Shown one piece after another: positions 48,627 to 60,472 of a stretch of 64,000 nucleotides of DNA. Below the pieces are notes generated by a model that was not told the origin of the DNA, made no database searches, and saw only the letters and a list, made by a program, of their open reading frames with translations. The stretch is from positions 434,001 through 498,000 of the forward strand of contig MOWL01000067.1 of NCBI GenBank assembly GCA_002110485.1. The letters are read 5' to 3'. Source of the stretch: Emergomyces orientalis (Eukaryota; Ascomycota; Eurotiomycetes; Onygenales; Ajellomycetaceae). The number at the start of each line of letters is the position of its first letter. Position 1 is the first letter of the stretch. Both the position numbers and the translations under genes were made by a program.

Positions 48627-49940
48627 GGAGAGCAAGAGGTAAGTTTGAGGAGGTGAGAAGAGGTGTGGTGAGTTGTAAACAGCAAAGTGAAAATACCGCT
48701 GTCACATGGGCTGGGGGTTTCTTTTGTATAAACACTAGGAGTAAGGGATGTGTGGTTTAGTTCTGGAGTTTCTGGCTTTTGATTTTCCATAATCATATTT
48801 TTTTTTCTGGTTATAACCTGTCTGATTCCTTGAAAAGAAGACAAAGCCAAAGGGTGAAGAGAGTTGAGACATGAGATTGAAATTCACTCTTCTCTTTCTA
48901 TTTTGATTTTTGTTCTGCTGATGCAGATTTTTGTTCCTTCTGTCTCTTGTTTAGTAGTATATCATAGTTTGCATCTTTATCTGCAAGTTTTCTGCTTTCT
49001 AGTGAATGATTTTGTTAGCATGTCTGTCTCATTTTTCAATGATATAAACCCAAAATGCTTCACATTTGGATATCTTTGTTTTTTCATTTATCGAAAAAAA
49101 TATCGCAAATATTCTTTTCTCATTTCTGTGTCATGTTTTTCTCTACATATTCAGCAAAGCTTCCCTTCATTGGCCTGCTCTGAGATGCTCAACAAACCCC
49201 ACCAATCTTCATCTATTTCTGTTTTTCCTTACCAGCCGCATCTGACTTGTCTCTCAGAGTAACCCTCACTTTTTTTTATATCTCAATATGCCATATATTT
49301 CACATTCTGCGCTCTTCTCCCATTTTCTCATCCCCACTTCATGTCTTCTTTGTCTTTATAGTAGAGCCATAGTATTATTTCCTTGTCCACATAAATTTAC
49401 AGAACAGCGAGAAAACCCCATTATTTCGTGGATCAACTTTCCTACTAGTCTCCTCTCTGTGCACTCCTCTCTTTGAGGGTATAAGTGATAGCGCAACTGT
49501 TTCAATCATGCTAGTAATAAATAATCCCTGCAAAAGGGAGGCAAATTTCGAGTTTCGTTAGGATGGAACATGTCTCGCAGGACTCGCGTAATTTGCCATG
49601 AAAATTTTGATGTGTGTAAAGTGGACCGAATCCTGCTGTGGATCATGTAGATACGTGCAAGATTGATTGGGGACAATCATGCTAGAGGTGACTGTGTGAT
49701 ATTGGTAGATGTTTGGCAATGGTTGTAGGACCTAGATATATAATACATGTAGATAGATGGGATCCAGGACGAAAAGTAGGAAGCAAGTGGAGATATGTGC
49801 AAGTAAAAATATAAAAAAACGGAGGTATGGTTGAAAATATATAGTACATGAAGAAGAGATTATGAGACCTTGCTTATCCGCATAAAAATATATATTTCCC
49901 GCAACGTAAGGAACGCACGCGAGGTACAATCCGGCCCCTA
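48627..49940. other. Convergent 3' intergenic region
   Basis: 1.3 kb between convergent genes, T-rich in 48900-49350. No gene recognised; probably 3' untranslated sequence and spacer. Confidence 0.45.
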
Positions 49941-51504
49941 TCAACTAGTAACGGGCTTAGACACAGGCCCTTTACTCATTTTTGCGGCCATTTGCAGTAG
50001 CCGCGCGGTGCGCGACGGATGCCAAATCCTGCTCCCAAGTACAAGAACCCAGGTTAAGAGGAACAAGCTACCAGCCTGATGCGCCGAGGCAAGATGCGTG
50101 GGCACGAGGTACATGAGCGTCGTGATACCCAGCGAAACCTGCAGGAACGTGAAGCCGACAACGCCATGCATTCCCTTCTTCGCGACCTTGGGCAGCAATT
50201 GCTTGACAGCTGGCGAGAAGTGCGTGTAGGCCCACAAGCTCATCACGGAGGAGAAAGTAGTTAGGGCCAGGATGCGATGGTTCAGTTGGACCAGGGACGG
50301 GTTCTCGAGAATGTTCCGCCACCACAGGTCTGATTTATCGGCTAGACGGGAGTAATGGGCGGAGAAGAGTTCGGAGGTGGGTGGGGCCAAGCCTTCGCCC
50401 ATGAAGGGGAATTCATTATAGATGAGGCCTGCGTCAAGACCCGCAACGAGGCCGCCGGACATGACGGTGGTGAAGATGAGGAGTGCGAGGCCGGCGACGG
50501 ATTTGCGGAAGACGCTGAGCTTGGAGTGGCGGAGGCCGTTGAGGATTTCTATGCCCCTGGCAGGGTCTGTGAGGAGGCGGTTGGAGCGTAGGATTGCGAG
50601 GCCGTTCCAGAGCATTGCTGTGTAGCAGATGAAAGCTGCGCCCAAATGAGCCGTTAATCTGTACTGGCTGACTCTAGGATGGCTGCCGGGAGCGAAAAGG
50701 TCATCCTTTAGTCCAGACTTAACCATCCACCAGCCAATGAAACCTTGGAATCCAATCAGGCCAGCAATGCCCAGTAACCGTAGGGACATTGGTTTGGAAA
50801 CCCTTTTGGTTGCAACGAAGTAGGCAGCTGGGAGAATGAAGGACAGGCCCACGAAGCGGCCCCATTGCCTATGTATCCATTCCATGTAGTATATTGATTT
50901 AAATTCGGAGAGGGTCATGTTCGGGTTCAGGACTTGGTATTCAGGGGAGGATCTATATTTGGAGAATTCGGACTCCCAATCTTCCGCGTTGAAGGGTGGT
51001 AACGATCCCGTCACGGGTCTCCATTCTGTGATACTCAGTCTGCAAAGTGTACGAGTTAGTGAATCCAATGTCTTAACTCGTTTAGCCAACCCGATGGGAA
51101 AGTGTAGTGAAAACTAACCCTGATTCAGTCAGCCTCGTTAGCCCGCCAAACACAATAATGCCAAAGACAGAGGCAGCACTCCCCAACAACCAGTATGCGA
51201 CGACTTTGCTGCTGATATCGGGATACTTAGATTTGCCAGCTGACGAGCCATTACTAGCAGCCTTTGCAGAGGAAGCGGAAGCTGAAGCGAAGGATGCCGA
51301 TCTCAGTATCGAGGAGTTTTGTTTCCGTATAGCTGACGTAAAGGGCGTTAACCCGGAACCTTGGGTGGTCCGGCAGAGCATGCCTATCCACCTCCGCGAG
51401 GATTTGCTGAATTGAGTTTCCTTCCGCAGACATTGGTGGCTGGTGAAGAACCCTTTTGAAAAGCGGGGAGCCAGGCTCCTAAACATAGGAAGAGCAGAGG
51501 CCAT
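49941..51504 (-). CDS. COX15: Haem A synthase Cox15
   Basis: Inner-mitochondrial-membrane enzyme converting haem O to haem A for cytochrome c oxidase. Two exons (51119-51504, 49941-51039) sum to 1485 nt, 494 residues. The N-terminus is Ser/Arg-rich and acid-poor, as in a mitochondrial presequence. The core starts VVAYWLLGSAASVFGIIVFGGLTRLTESGLSITEW. Family histidines that bind haem are seen in IHRQWGRFVGL, LTAHLGAAF, LNHRILALTTF and HQAGSLFLL, among about eight membrane helices. The start is the Met before ALPMFRSLAPRFSKG. Divergent from the BTB gene. Confidence 0.95.
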
Positions 51505-52215
51505 TGTGGCAGTCAGTAGCCCGCAATGCAATTCCTGGCAGGTCTATATCTAAATTTTCCGCTGTAGTGGTGACAGTCTCAGGGAGGACGAGATCAAATC
51601 CCATTTCCTGATTGGGCAGAGGGCAGGATGAAGCGCCACGCGATAGTCGCGCGGCAACATTTATCCGGTCTGACTAAGTGTTTGTTCACCACCTTACTCA
51701 AGACTAGTACTTCAATTGGACTGCAGTTGACTACGTTGACGCTGCTGAATGGTTGCATTGTGTCCCAACTGGCAGCGTGGATGGGGCCAAGATGCGCCCG
51801 TTGGCATAAGGAAATGGCTGCTGCATGGGACATATGATTGCTCTGCTGTTCCTGTGGTATCACACTGTTTCTACAGTCGCTTCATCGTTGCTGTTGTTTC
51901 AGTGCCCAAACAACCACATATCAACCCAATATGAGGACTAACCTGCCCTCCCAGGGCCGTTATCATTGGAGAACCCTTTCAGAATTTCTTCTATGTTATG
52001 CAGTTACTATACGGCCGGCTGATTTTAAAATCCATGGATTCTATAGGAACCGCTTTTAAATATGGAGCGCTGGATATAAAGTATCCTTCTCATCTGCTCT
52101 GTTTCTACTGCATGAAATACCAAGATAAAGACTGAATCCTTATATGGTTACTTTGATTGTTGTTTCATGTTACTTCTCTATTTTTTAAGTCAAAGAGTGT
52201 TCTTCTGTTAAGACA
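51505..52215. promoter_or_regulatory. Divergent intergenic region COX15 / BTB gene
   Basis: 711 bp between divergent starts; presumably both promoters. No element recognised. Confidence 0.4.
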
Positions 52216-54919
52216 ATGCACAGAGAGAGACAGAGATACAGTGCTGAGTGGCAGAAAATGATGCCTAATTCAATTGCCACCGGCAACCATCGCCTTCACA
52301 ATACTTCACTGTTTGATGGTGATGACTGTCAATATTATGAATCTCTCCAGGCCCCGCCAGAGAAAGTGCTGTTGTCACCTCTCTCATCAAGACTGGAACA
52401 CAGCCTTATTTCCAATCAAGAAACTCCAAAGACCAGTTGCTGCTCCTCATCCTCCGTTTCGTGCAGGAGCCCCTTAACCCACCCAAGTCAATACTGCCCC
52501 TTCCAGGCTATCAGTGATTTTATATCCTCCCTGTCGAAAGACATAAGGAGAACACGAAGCTGCGTGCTCGCACCGCCCGCTGCTGCAACTGCAGCTGCAT
52601 CATCGAGTGTTATTCGATCTCAAAAGTCTAGACGAGCGCTCACCAAGGTTGCCTCTGCCCGTTTAACATCGCCCTCATCTGAGTGGTTAAAATTGACGAG
52701 CTCACGGCAAAATATCGCGCAAACTTCTCGAGGCACTCCAAATATACGCCCTTTTGACCTGCTGACGAGGGACGCTAAGCTCAAGAAGGTTGATAGTTTT
52801 GATTGCGGCTCCGCCATGGCAGATCCTGCCTCTGTAGAGGGTAAGTTTCCCTACTCTCGTTATGAAATGGCTAATTGTAATATATTTGGTAGCCGGGGCC
52901 CATCCTGCTATTTGTCCAAGGCGTACAGTGACGGCATTGGCTGGCAGTGTTTCGGATCATGCTCCAGATATCACGGTTAACGCTTTTGAGTCGACTTACG
53001 GTTTGCATCGTTGCATCCTTGAAAGGGCCCCTTACTTTTCTGCGATGCTTTCTGGCCAATGGAATGAAAATATCGACCGGATAATTTCAATTTTCCCGGC
53101 TGAGATGGACCAAAACATCACAAGGATAGGCTTTGAAGTTGCTCTAGAGTATATGTACGGTCGCAAAGTCATGGATTTGATCGAATTGGATCCTCTAGGG
53201 ATATTCGCGGCTTGCCAGTGGCTAGAACTCCCTGAGCCGTTGAAGTGGGCCGCTCAAACCATCATGCACCACTTGGATATCTCCAACATTCATTTGGTTT
53301 TATCTATATTCACCGAAAACCATTATGGGAAGGAAGGAAAAGTGGTTCTAGACGCTGCCAAATCTTTACTTCGCCTCCGTGGTTGCGAAATGCCGCTCGC
53401 TGTTTGGGATCACATTCCTGCGGAGTTGGTGAGAGAAATAGTTGGCGGGGATGCTTTTTTCATATCCTCCGAGCTGAAGAGATGGGAATATGCAGTGGCT
53501 TTTCTTGACCGAGTTTTGGAGACCAAAGCCTCGAAAATGCGAATCCCCTTTTTGGACGATAATGCCTCCGCTCCCATACATGTTAAACGCGAATTGGAAG
53601 GCCTCCTTCCCGATGATCCTGCAGAAACCGACAAGGGCACGGACTTGGACACAAACGCCGAACAGGATTTGGAGACGGCTCGCCAATTCCCTGAATGTAT
53701 ACACAATCAATGGCTCAATCTTTACACGCACCCTGACGTCCTTCCCATCCGACAAATGATCATGCAGGATATTGCATACATGCATATTCCCCTTGAACAT
53801 TTCCGTAGAATTCAATCTCATCGTGACATCTTCGGAGTGCGCCCCGTTCAACCTGCTGTGATCCACTCTGCTTTCGTGCAGGCGTTGAAGCTTGGCCACT
53901 TGGTTGATGCCGCCGATGAATTCAGTCTCAAATTGAATATCGGACAGGCAACGTTTATGAGTGAGTTTCCTGCAGCCCAGCGCTCACAAATCCACCGTTT
54001 CCACATAGATTCCGGTCTGCACCCATGCACCATGCCTGGTGGGGATGTGATCCGCCGCGAATATCCTGTTTCGAAGGAGGATAAAATGACTGCGAACCTT
54101 ATAGTTTCCCGCAAGGCAAGGGGATTTATTCATGATGAGTGCAACTATCATCTGAAGCACCAAAGATTCCGCACCAATCATCTAGTTATGGGCTGGGAAC
54201 GCAGCGATTTCATTAAACCACTGCCAATGGGTTCCCCAGTTCCGCACCCTGAACAGAGCCCCTTCCCGCCATTCAGATTCTCGACAAGCTTCCCCCACCC
54301 AGCGACTCTGGATAATAAGCAGCGACTGTTCTCGCCTCCGTTCTGGTACGCAGGTGCCACATGGGTCCTCTATTTCTGCCACAACACTATTCCCAAAGCG
54401 AGTAGGGTAGGACTCTACCTGCGACGTATCTACGACACCCGCCCCGCAGAGCCTTCTCTGGACAGTTGGAGCTCCCGCCTCAACCCACCACGCATCGCCC
54501 TCCACCACGACCCACTCAGATACCATACTGGCCCAGTCAAGCCCGACCCAAACGAGATATCCTGCTATTATAACGAGGCATACCCAGGACTTGATCTCGT
54601 TGAGAACGGACCCGGGACTCGAGACGCCATGGGAGAGCTACCATTATTGCACCCCCGCATCAGCCGCGCCAGAGATATCCCCACTAACCCTCCGTACGTC
54701 GACTGTCGCTCTACCATCACCGCGCACTTCAAATTGTACTCGAATTTCGCGTGTGCGGGACAGCCCGCTTGCTTCCAGAGCAAGCCAGAGCAGTTTCAGG
54801 TCGACAGGTGTTGGGGGTGGGATGTGCGCGTGCCTGATGGGCAGGAGCCGCTGTTGGATCTATGTGGGAATCCTTTGAATGAGAGGCAGTTGAAGATTTG
54901 TCTGGTTATTGGTGTGTAG
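52216..54919 (+). CDS. BTB/POZ domain protein, germ-cell-less-like
   Basis: Two exons (52216-52840, 52893-54919) sum to 2652 nt, 883 residues. The N-terminal 205 residues are Ser/Ala-rich. The BTB domain (about 215-330) reads SDHAPDITVNAFESTYGLHR, CILERAPYFSAMLSGQW and GFEVALEYMYGRKV. A BACK-like helical region follows (MPLAVWDHIPAELVREIVGG). The C-terminal half has conserved blocks such as FRFSTSFPHPATLDNKQRLF, PPFWYAGATWVLYF and VGLYLRRIYDTRP. Germ-cell-less-like BTB proteins act as Cullin-3 adaptors in animals; in fungi the role is unstudied. The long serine-rich N-terminus makes the exact start uncertain; a second Met (MMPNS) lies 15 codons downstream. Confidence 0.8.
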
Positions 54920-54938
54920 ATTGTCTCCCTCTCTCTCT

Positions 54939-54970
<32 letters not shown>

Positions 54971-56094
54971 GGTTGTTGTTTGAATTATTGATTTTGATTT
55001 CTGTGTTTTCATTTTGGCTGACTCTTTATATTGCTTAGGCGTTTTGTGAGGTGTGGTCGATGAGAATAACCGTACTGCAAATATAATCTTTCCTCCCTTT
55101 ATTTTATTTTATTTTCGTTTTATCGCTTTTATTTATCGATTTCGATCCCACTTGAAGCTTCGAGTTTGCTGATTGAAGTCATGTTTCTTACCCTTTTGCG
55201 CATCCCACCCACCGCTTCTCCTCCGTTATTCTTCTAAGTATTCCGCCTGTTCAAATTGCCTCACATTTTCTTACGCGTTTCTACCTCCCATTCCCCATTC
55301 TGCTTCTCTATCAATTTTCCTATTTTCCGCCTTTGTTCGCATTTTGTGCACGTTTCGTTCTTTTAGTTTCTAATTGAATACTCCCGTTCAATCGTTCAAG
55401 ACCCTATCATCTTTTTCATGTCAGTGTAAAGGCCCAACTGCTGGTCTTCCTATATTTTGTTTTTCTCCGTTCTTATACTACGGTTCCCCTCCTTCTCGGT
55501 GTGTTGCTTGTTACGCCTTTGGCTAGACTTTGTAGGAGCCAAGGCCTGTTACTGGAATGGAAGAAAGGTTCGTTTCGATCTTTTGATCCCCAGATTTCCG
55601 TTGTCCGTTTTGTGCTGTCCTCTTTTTCAGTTTCGACTCGTTGGTTTGTTCCGTGCTTGAGCTCACGCCGCGACCACTTCTTCCTTATCTCCGTTTCCTT
55701 TTATCCTTTTGCATAATTGTTGGAAATTTCTGCGACAATTGCGATCTGTGAGAAATTTCTCGTTTGGGCTTTTATTTTGTATATCACTCACTGACTCCCC
55801 TTACCCATCTTCTAACTCCCAATACGGTCCTTTCTGCGGGGTGGCCCAGGGTTCATTTGCTTATATATTTCCTGATCATGACCTCCTACCTGATCCTGTT
55901 GCTCGGCCTTACGAAAAAGGAGATACTAAAAAGCAAATAATACAAAAGTTGTTCAGAGTAACGGCATATGTCCTAATCAATCCCTCAATGATTGTAGATT
56001 TCATATACTCACAGACAAAAAAATTAGAAAAAAAAAATTAAAAAAAATAAAGCATTACCAAAATCTCATCCCATTACCATTCTACCCCAAACCC
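54920..56094. other. Convergent 3' region with long T tract
   Basis: 1.18 kb between convergent genes. Begins with (CT)n followed by an uninterrupted run of more than 25 T at about 54943-54970. The rest is pyrimidine-rich on the + strand to about 55880 and A-rich near 56025-56050. No gene recognised. Confidence 0.5.
54934..54970 (+). repeat. (CT)n / poly-T microsatellite
   Basis: A CT dinucleotide run passes directly into a long T homopolymer just downstream of the BTB stop codon. Likely length-variable. Confidence 0.8.
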
Positions 56095-57435
56095 TCAGAG
56101 ATCCAACATCAACCCACCCCCACCCCCACCCTCCCCACCCCCCGTCTCCGCAATCCAGCTCTCCACCGTCTCCCTACTGTGCAGGAGCATAAGCAAAACC
56201 TTCCCAAACTCATCCACATCAGACGCCCGCGCTTGACACACTAGCTGCGAGAGCGTATCCGTCGAAATGAGGTATCTTCGTTCCTGCTCCTGCCACGCCT
56301 TCGCCCAGCGATACGCAGACGGCGCTTCCCATATCGCCGCGCTGGCGATGAATGACGCCCCACCGGGACACACCGTGACTCCTAGCTTCATCGTATCGTA
56401 CACGCCGGTTATGCCGTGGGCGGTGATTAAAGTGCGTCGGACGCTTTCAGCTATCAGCCATTCTTTCCAGAGGGAGGTGGCTGGGGAAGCGAGGTGGAGC
56501 GGGCCTCGTGGTTGCTTTTGTGGTTGGCCACCGGTCGATAATGATGACAACGGATTGGTAGAGTCACTGTGGTAGACGTCCAGTCCACTTTTCATCAGCG
56601 AGTCCCACATCTCCAGTACCCAAGCGGTTAATATGGGGGTATCCTGCTCTGCGAGGGCCTGATGTCGGATATCTCCATCGAAAAGGCGGATTATTTGATA
56701 AATTAGTAGGCACTGTACGCGGGCAAGATGCTGGGAGAGAGAAACCTTGGGTGGAGATTGTTGTTGTTGCTGATGCTGCTGTTGTTGGCGATGGGTATTT
56801 AACAGAAGAGCCACTTTCGTTTCGATGATGCGAAGGACTATTCGTTGATTTTTGGGATTTTTTGTAAAGTAGATGGAGCAGCAGCTGTAGGCGTCCTGAA
56901 TTTCAGACGGGAAGCTATCATAGTACAGTTGTGGATGGATAAACGGGTTGCTACCCTTGGTTACCCATTGTTGTAGCCATTTTTTCATCTCCTGTACATA
57001 GAGTTGAAGGACTGCGGCATCAAGGCTATCTCCGAATGGAGTCGCATCTTCTTGACGGTTGGATCCACTAGTCGAGAGAAGTGAAGGTACTGTGTGGGAA
57101 TCATAATCTAACATAGTCGGAGCTGCTAAGGATTCCCCCTGAGTTGATCCACCGCTGGTTGGGTGTGTTGGTCCCAACCCTATTGAGAGTTGATCGGACT
57201 GGTTCAGCGTCGGGGGATCGGGGGGTATAGGCCCATCGAGAGACGAAAAGTCGAATAATAGCTCATCATTGCTAAACGGGCAGTCAGAACCAGGTTGATC
57301 TTGCGGTACAGCCCTGGTCCCATAGCTGCACTCGAAGCCCCTGACAGAACACCGCCAGCATTGCGGGATACGGAGATCGCAGCGGCGCTTGGCCTTGACG
57401 CAAGAAGAGCAGGCTTTTCTGCGGGAGCTAGCCAT
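56095..57435 (-). CDS. Zn2Cys6 fungal transcription factor
   Basis: Single exon, 446 residues. The binuclear zinc cluster lies at the N-terminus: C9-x2-C12-x6-C19-x6-C26-x2-C29-x6-C36, with basic KAKRRC between ligands 2 and 3. A Pro/Ser-rich linker follows, then a helical middle region (VLQLYVQEMKKWLQQWVT, EIQDAYSCCSIYF, QRIVLRIIETKVALLL) that resembles the C6-regulator middle domain. A poly-Gln run (about 215-230) interrupts it, and the end is Gly-rich. It fits pathway-specific regulators of secondary metabolism or catabolism; target not known. It is divergent from an SDR gene over a 580-bp region with several GCGGAG motifs, so the SDR is its most likely target. The Met at 57435 is chosen because it directly precedes the cluster. 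Confidence 0.85.
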   Translation of the reverse strand: MASSRRKACSSCVKAKRRCDLRIPQCWRCSVRGFECSYGTRAVPQDQPGSDCPFSNDELLFDFSSLDGPIPPDPPTLNQSDQLSIGLGPTHPTSGGSTQGESLAAPTMLDYDSHTVPSLLSTSGSNRQEDATPFGDSLDAAVLQLYVQEMKKWLQQWVTKGSNPFIHPQLYYDSFPSEIQDAYSCCSIYFTKNPKNQRIVLRIIETKVALLLNTHRQQQQHQQQQQSPPKVSLSQHLARVQCLLIYQIIRLFDGDIRHQALAEQDTPILTAWVLEMWDSLMKSGLDVYHSDSTNPLSSLSTGGQPQKQPRGPLHLASPATSLWKEWLIAESVRRTLITAHGITGVYDTMKLGVTVCPGGASFIASAAIWEAPSAYRWAKAWQEQERRYLISTDTLSQLVCQARASDVDEFGKVLLMLLHSRETVESWIAETGGGEGGGGGGLMLDL

Positions 57436-58015
57436 TTCCACCAGCAACTATACCGTCAGAAGCAGCCAAAACCATAAATGCGGAGGTATCATCCATCGAG
57501 TAAGACGGGGGCATTTATTTTCGTTCTGCGGAATTGCTCAGTTTTAGGGCTAGTTGGCTGGGGCCCTTGTCCCGAACAGGAAAAGTTCGCGGAGTTCAAC
57601 TCCACCTCCGCAACCCCAACTCGATCTCCTGCCAGCAATTGTTGCGTTGTATTTCAGCGACTTTATGTCCTGAGCCCACGACATGGTACAATCCAGCTTT
57701 AAACATATAAAAATAAGCGTTACTTCGTCTCCGAAATGTTGCCGATCTCCGGAACAGGATTAAACCGGGTAACTAGCCATTGTAATTGGCCCGTGTATAC
57801 GAATCATCATTTTGCGGAGATATGAAGTATGAGGTATGGATAGCGGAGGAACCTCTAAGATTGAATATAAATATCAGGAATGGATACCCCTCCGGTACCT
57901 CTATCAAACTGGAGTGTACAGAAATAGGTCCAAAAAGCTATTCCCCGCTGCCAAACCTAGCTTGAGCCGAGTCCAAATTTCAAATTTCAAATCCCCCCCA
58001 TTCAAGATATTCAAC
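57436..58015. promoter_or_regulatory. Divergent promoter with repeated GCGGAG motifs
   Basis: 580 bp shared by the Zn2Cys6 gene and the SDR gene. GCGGAG occurs at 57480-57485, 57589-57594, 57814-57819 and 57843-57848 on the + strand, and as CTCCGC at 57606-57611. TCTCCG also occurs near 57729 and 57747. A TATA-like CATATAAAA lies at about 57704. Binding by the adjacent regulator is an inference. Confidence 0.5.
57589..57611. promoter_or_regulatory. Inverted repeat GCGGAG-N11-CTCCGC, candidate Zn2Cys6 site
   Basis: Perfect six-base arms separated by 11 bp, which also reads CGG-N15-CCG. Zn2Cys6 dimers typically bind paired CGG triplets, so this is a candidate operator for the flanking regulator. 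Confidence 0.45.
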
Positions 58016-59112
58016 ATGGCACGGTTTACGACGAAGACCATTCATAAAAAGCCATATGCCGCAATATCCTCAACAAGCCCCGAACGATCCCAAGCCGGTC
58101 AAACAGTGGTAATCACTGGCGGTGGCGGTGGAATCGGGCTGGCGATCGCCAGAGCATTCGCGCAAGCAGGGGCGGAGAAAATCATACTCCTAGGCCGACG
58201 CAGCGAAGTGCTTTTTGATGCGGTCAACCAACTTACAAAGGAAGTCCCTGAATACCATGGCGACCTGCAGGTCCTGCCATGCGACATCACTGACACCTCG
58301 AGGGTTGCTCTACTCTGGGACAAATTCAAGGAAGAACGCACTGCAGTCGATGTGCTTGTGTTAAACGCCGGAGTCTTAGGCCCCATAGGTGATATCCTGA
58401 AAGCTAAGAACAACGATGCGTGGGCTGCGTTTGATGCAAATACCCGTGCAAATTTGGACATGACGCAACAATTCTTTGATAACATCGACGCTCTTCCAAA
58501 TGGGAAGAAGAAGGTGAGCGCTCTCCCCTTACTATGAAATTATCTACCTTTTAACCTTCTTTATTGTCACTTCGGCGTGGGCTAAGTTTGGTTTATCTTG
58601 TCCGGATCGCGCAGAGCCTGATTCATATCTCCTCGGGGGCAGTCGCCGATTTTCATTCGAACCCGAGCGCAGGTGTGTACGCCGCAAGTAAAGGTGCCTT
58701 TTTGGGACTGTTACATCGAATCGCCGTTCAAATACCTGTTGAGAAGGCTCAGATGGTTAGCTTCGATCCTGGCGCGATTTTCAGTCCAGGCGCAAAAGCA
58801 GCTGGGTACACCCCAGATAGCTATGATTGGGATGATGGTTAGTACACCCACTACTGTTTCTGTCTGGCAATCCATTGTGTCGATGTTGTAATAAAAAATT
58901 TACTCTTCGGACTAAGGCTAATAATTTACTACCAATTGCAAGAAAATTTACCTGGACAATTTGCCGTATGGGCGACGTCCTCTGCTGCCGCTCTGTTCCA
59001 TGGCCGCCTCGTCCATTCCCACTGGGATGTCAATGAGTTGCAGGGACCTGAGGTCAAAGCGCAGATAGAGAATGATGATATGTTCTTAAAGCTGGGAGTG
59101 GTGGGCCTTTAG
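58016..59112 (+). CDS. Short-chain dehydrogenase/reductase
   Basis: Three exons (58016-58513, 58615-58837, 58943-59112) sum to 891 nt, 296 residues. Rossmann-fold cofactor motif TGGGGGIGLAIA (34-45), then NAG in DVLVLNAGVLG (about 120), catalytic Ser at 172 or 173 in HISSGAV, and YxxxK as Y188-A-A-S-K192. LLGRRSE after the second strand has basic residues, which favours NADP. The third exon (ENLPGQFAVWATSSAAALFHGR) matches the C-terminal helix and substrate loop of classical SDRs that act on small carbonyl compounds. Substrate not predictable. Divergent partner of the Zn2Cys6 gene, its probable regulator. Confidence 0.85.
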
Positions 59113-60472
59113 ATCAGAAAATGTTTTTCAGCAGAGTTGCAAATGCAAACCCTTGATATCGAATTGAACCTATTTGTGTACTTACATACTTTTTTTTAAA
59201 CCCCTAGAAAAACCCACTTTTCTTCTTCCAAACAGAAAAACTCCAGAGTTCCCGACAGCACACACTATGGAGGTAACTACTCGATTATCCACGCAAATTA
59301 ACTCAGCTCTACCAGAAATTCTAGAAGGGCGACTTTGCCACCTCATTTCAGCTGCAAGAGGATGCGTTACCCTGCGACTCGCGGAATCTGACTGCTGAAT
59401 CTAGATTTCGATTGAGGAATGACACAAACTGTAGCGACAGAATGTGTATCAACATACTACGCCGATGTTCATTGCTGACACAGAGGAAGATCCAAATACC
59501 GGATTTCAGAACCTACTATGGTCACGGCGCAAAGCGACCCGTAATTGCATCGCGCAAAGGGGGTTAACACGACCCTACTGTCGAATCACTGGTTCAGGAT
59601 CGTAAGATGCTCCTTATGCAATACACCTGCAGTGATTTTTGCCGATATAACAAACAGTTTGAAGTTTTCCGGGCTACCTGCTTGTCGGGCTTTTAAGCCA
59701 ATTTTCCGTAAGCCGCTTCGGTCGAACAGTACGTACAGTCGAAGGATTGGCCAGTCATGGACCGGACGCACGACGATACTGTCGAGATATCCTGGTATCG
59801 GGAGAGGGGATGGGTGGCGATGTGGAACTGGCGGCTAATGATGGTAAAAACAAACCCCTTTTGCGTGGATCGCATAAAAAAGAGTGGATAGAATGCAGTT
59901 GCCCACTTACATAAGTACGTACCCCTTGGAAAAAGGGGGGGGGGGAGGAAGGGAGGAAGGGCCATGGGCAAAGAGACATCTGCTTTACTCCTAAGTTGGC
60001 AGTGATGAGGGGAGAAAAACCAATGATGAATCTGCTGTTTCCATACAGCACAGAAAGTACGGAATTCTCAGATGATTTGGGATAATCGTTCTGGTAAAAA
60101 TTGCTTCTAACTCGTTGTCACTCTACTCATATCCACTCATCCTGCTGGCCGGCATCATCAATTATGCACAACAAGCAACCCGACTGATCTAAACGAAGAG
60201 CTGGCTGGACGACAGAGGCATATATATATCGCAAAACAAAACAACACAAAACAAAACAAGAGCTCAAAAAACGTATAGGTTGAGAGAAAATATGAAGGCA
60301 CCCAAGAAACAATTAAGAAGGGAAAAAAAAGAAAACAGAGGAGCTTGCATTATACACAGCGCATCAGAGCATCAGAGGGAGATAAAATAAAAAATAAAAA
60401 AAACCCAACCAAAGGCAACAGAGCAGCAAGTCAAATCAAACCAGTCATCTAATTTAGTGTCGTTGTGTTTTC
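59113..60472. other. Convergent 3' intergenic region
   Basis: 1.36 kb between convergent genes. A G homopolymer of about 11 lies at 59936-59946 and an A-rich stretch with AACAAAACA units at about 60234-60258. No gene recognised. Confidence 0.45.

Noticed and set aside
54934..54970. Poly-T tract as a Pol III terminator
   Set aside because: No Pol III gene upstream; it follows a protein-coding gene and continues from a CT microsatellite.
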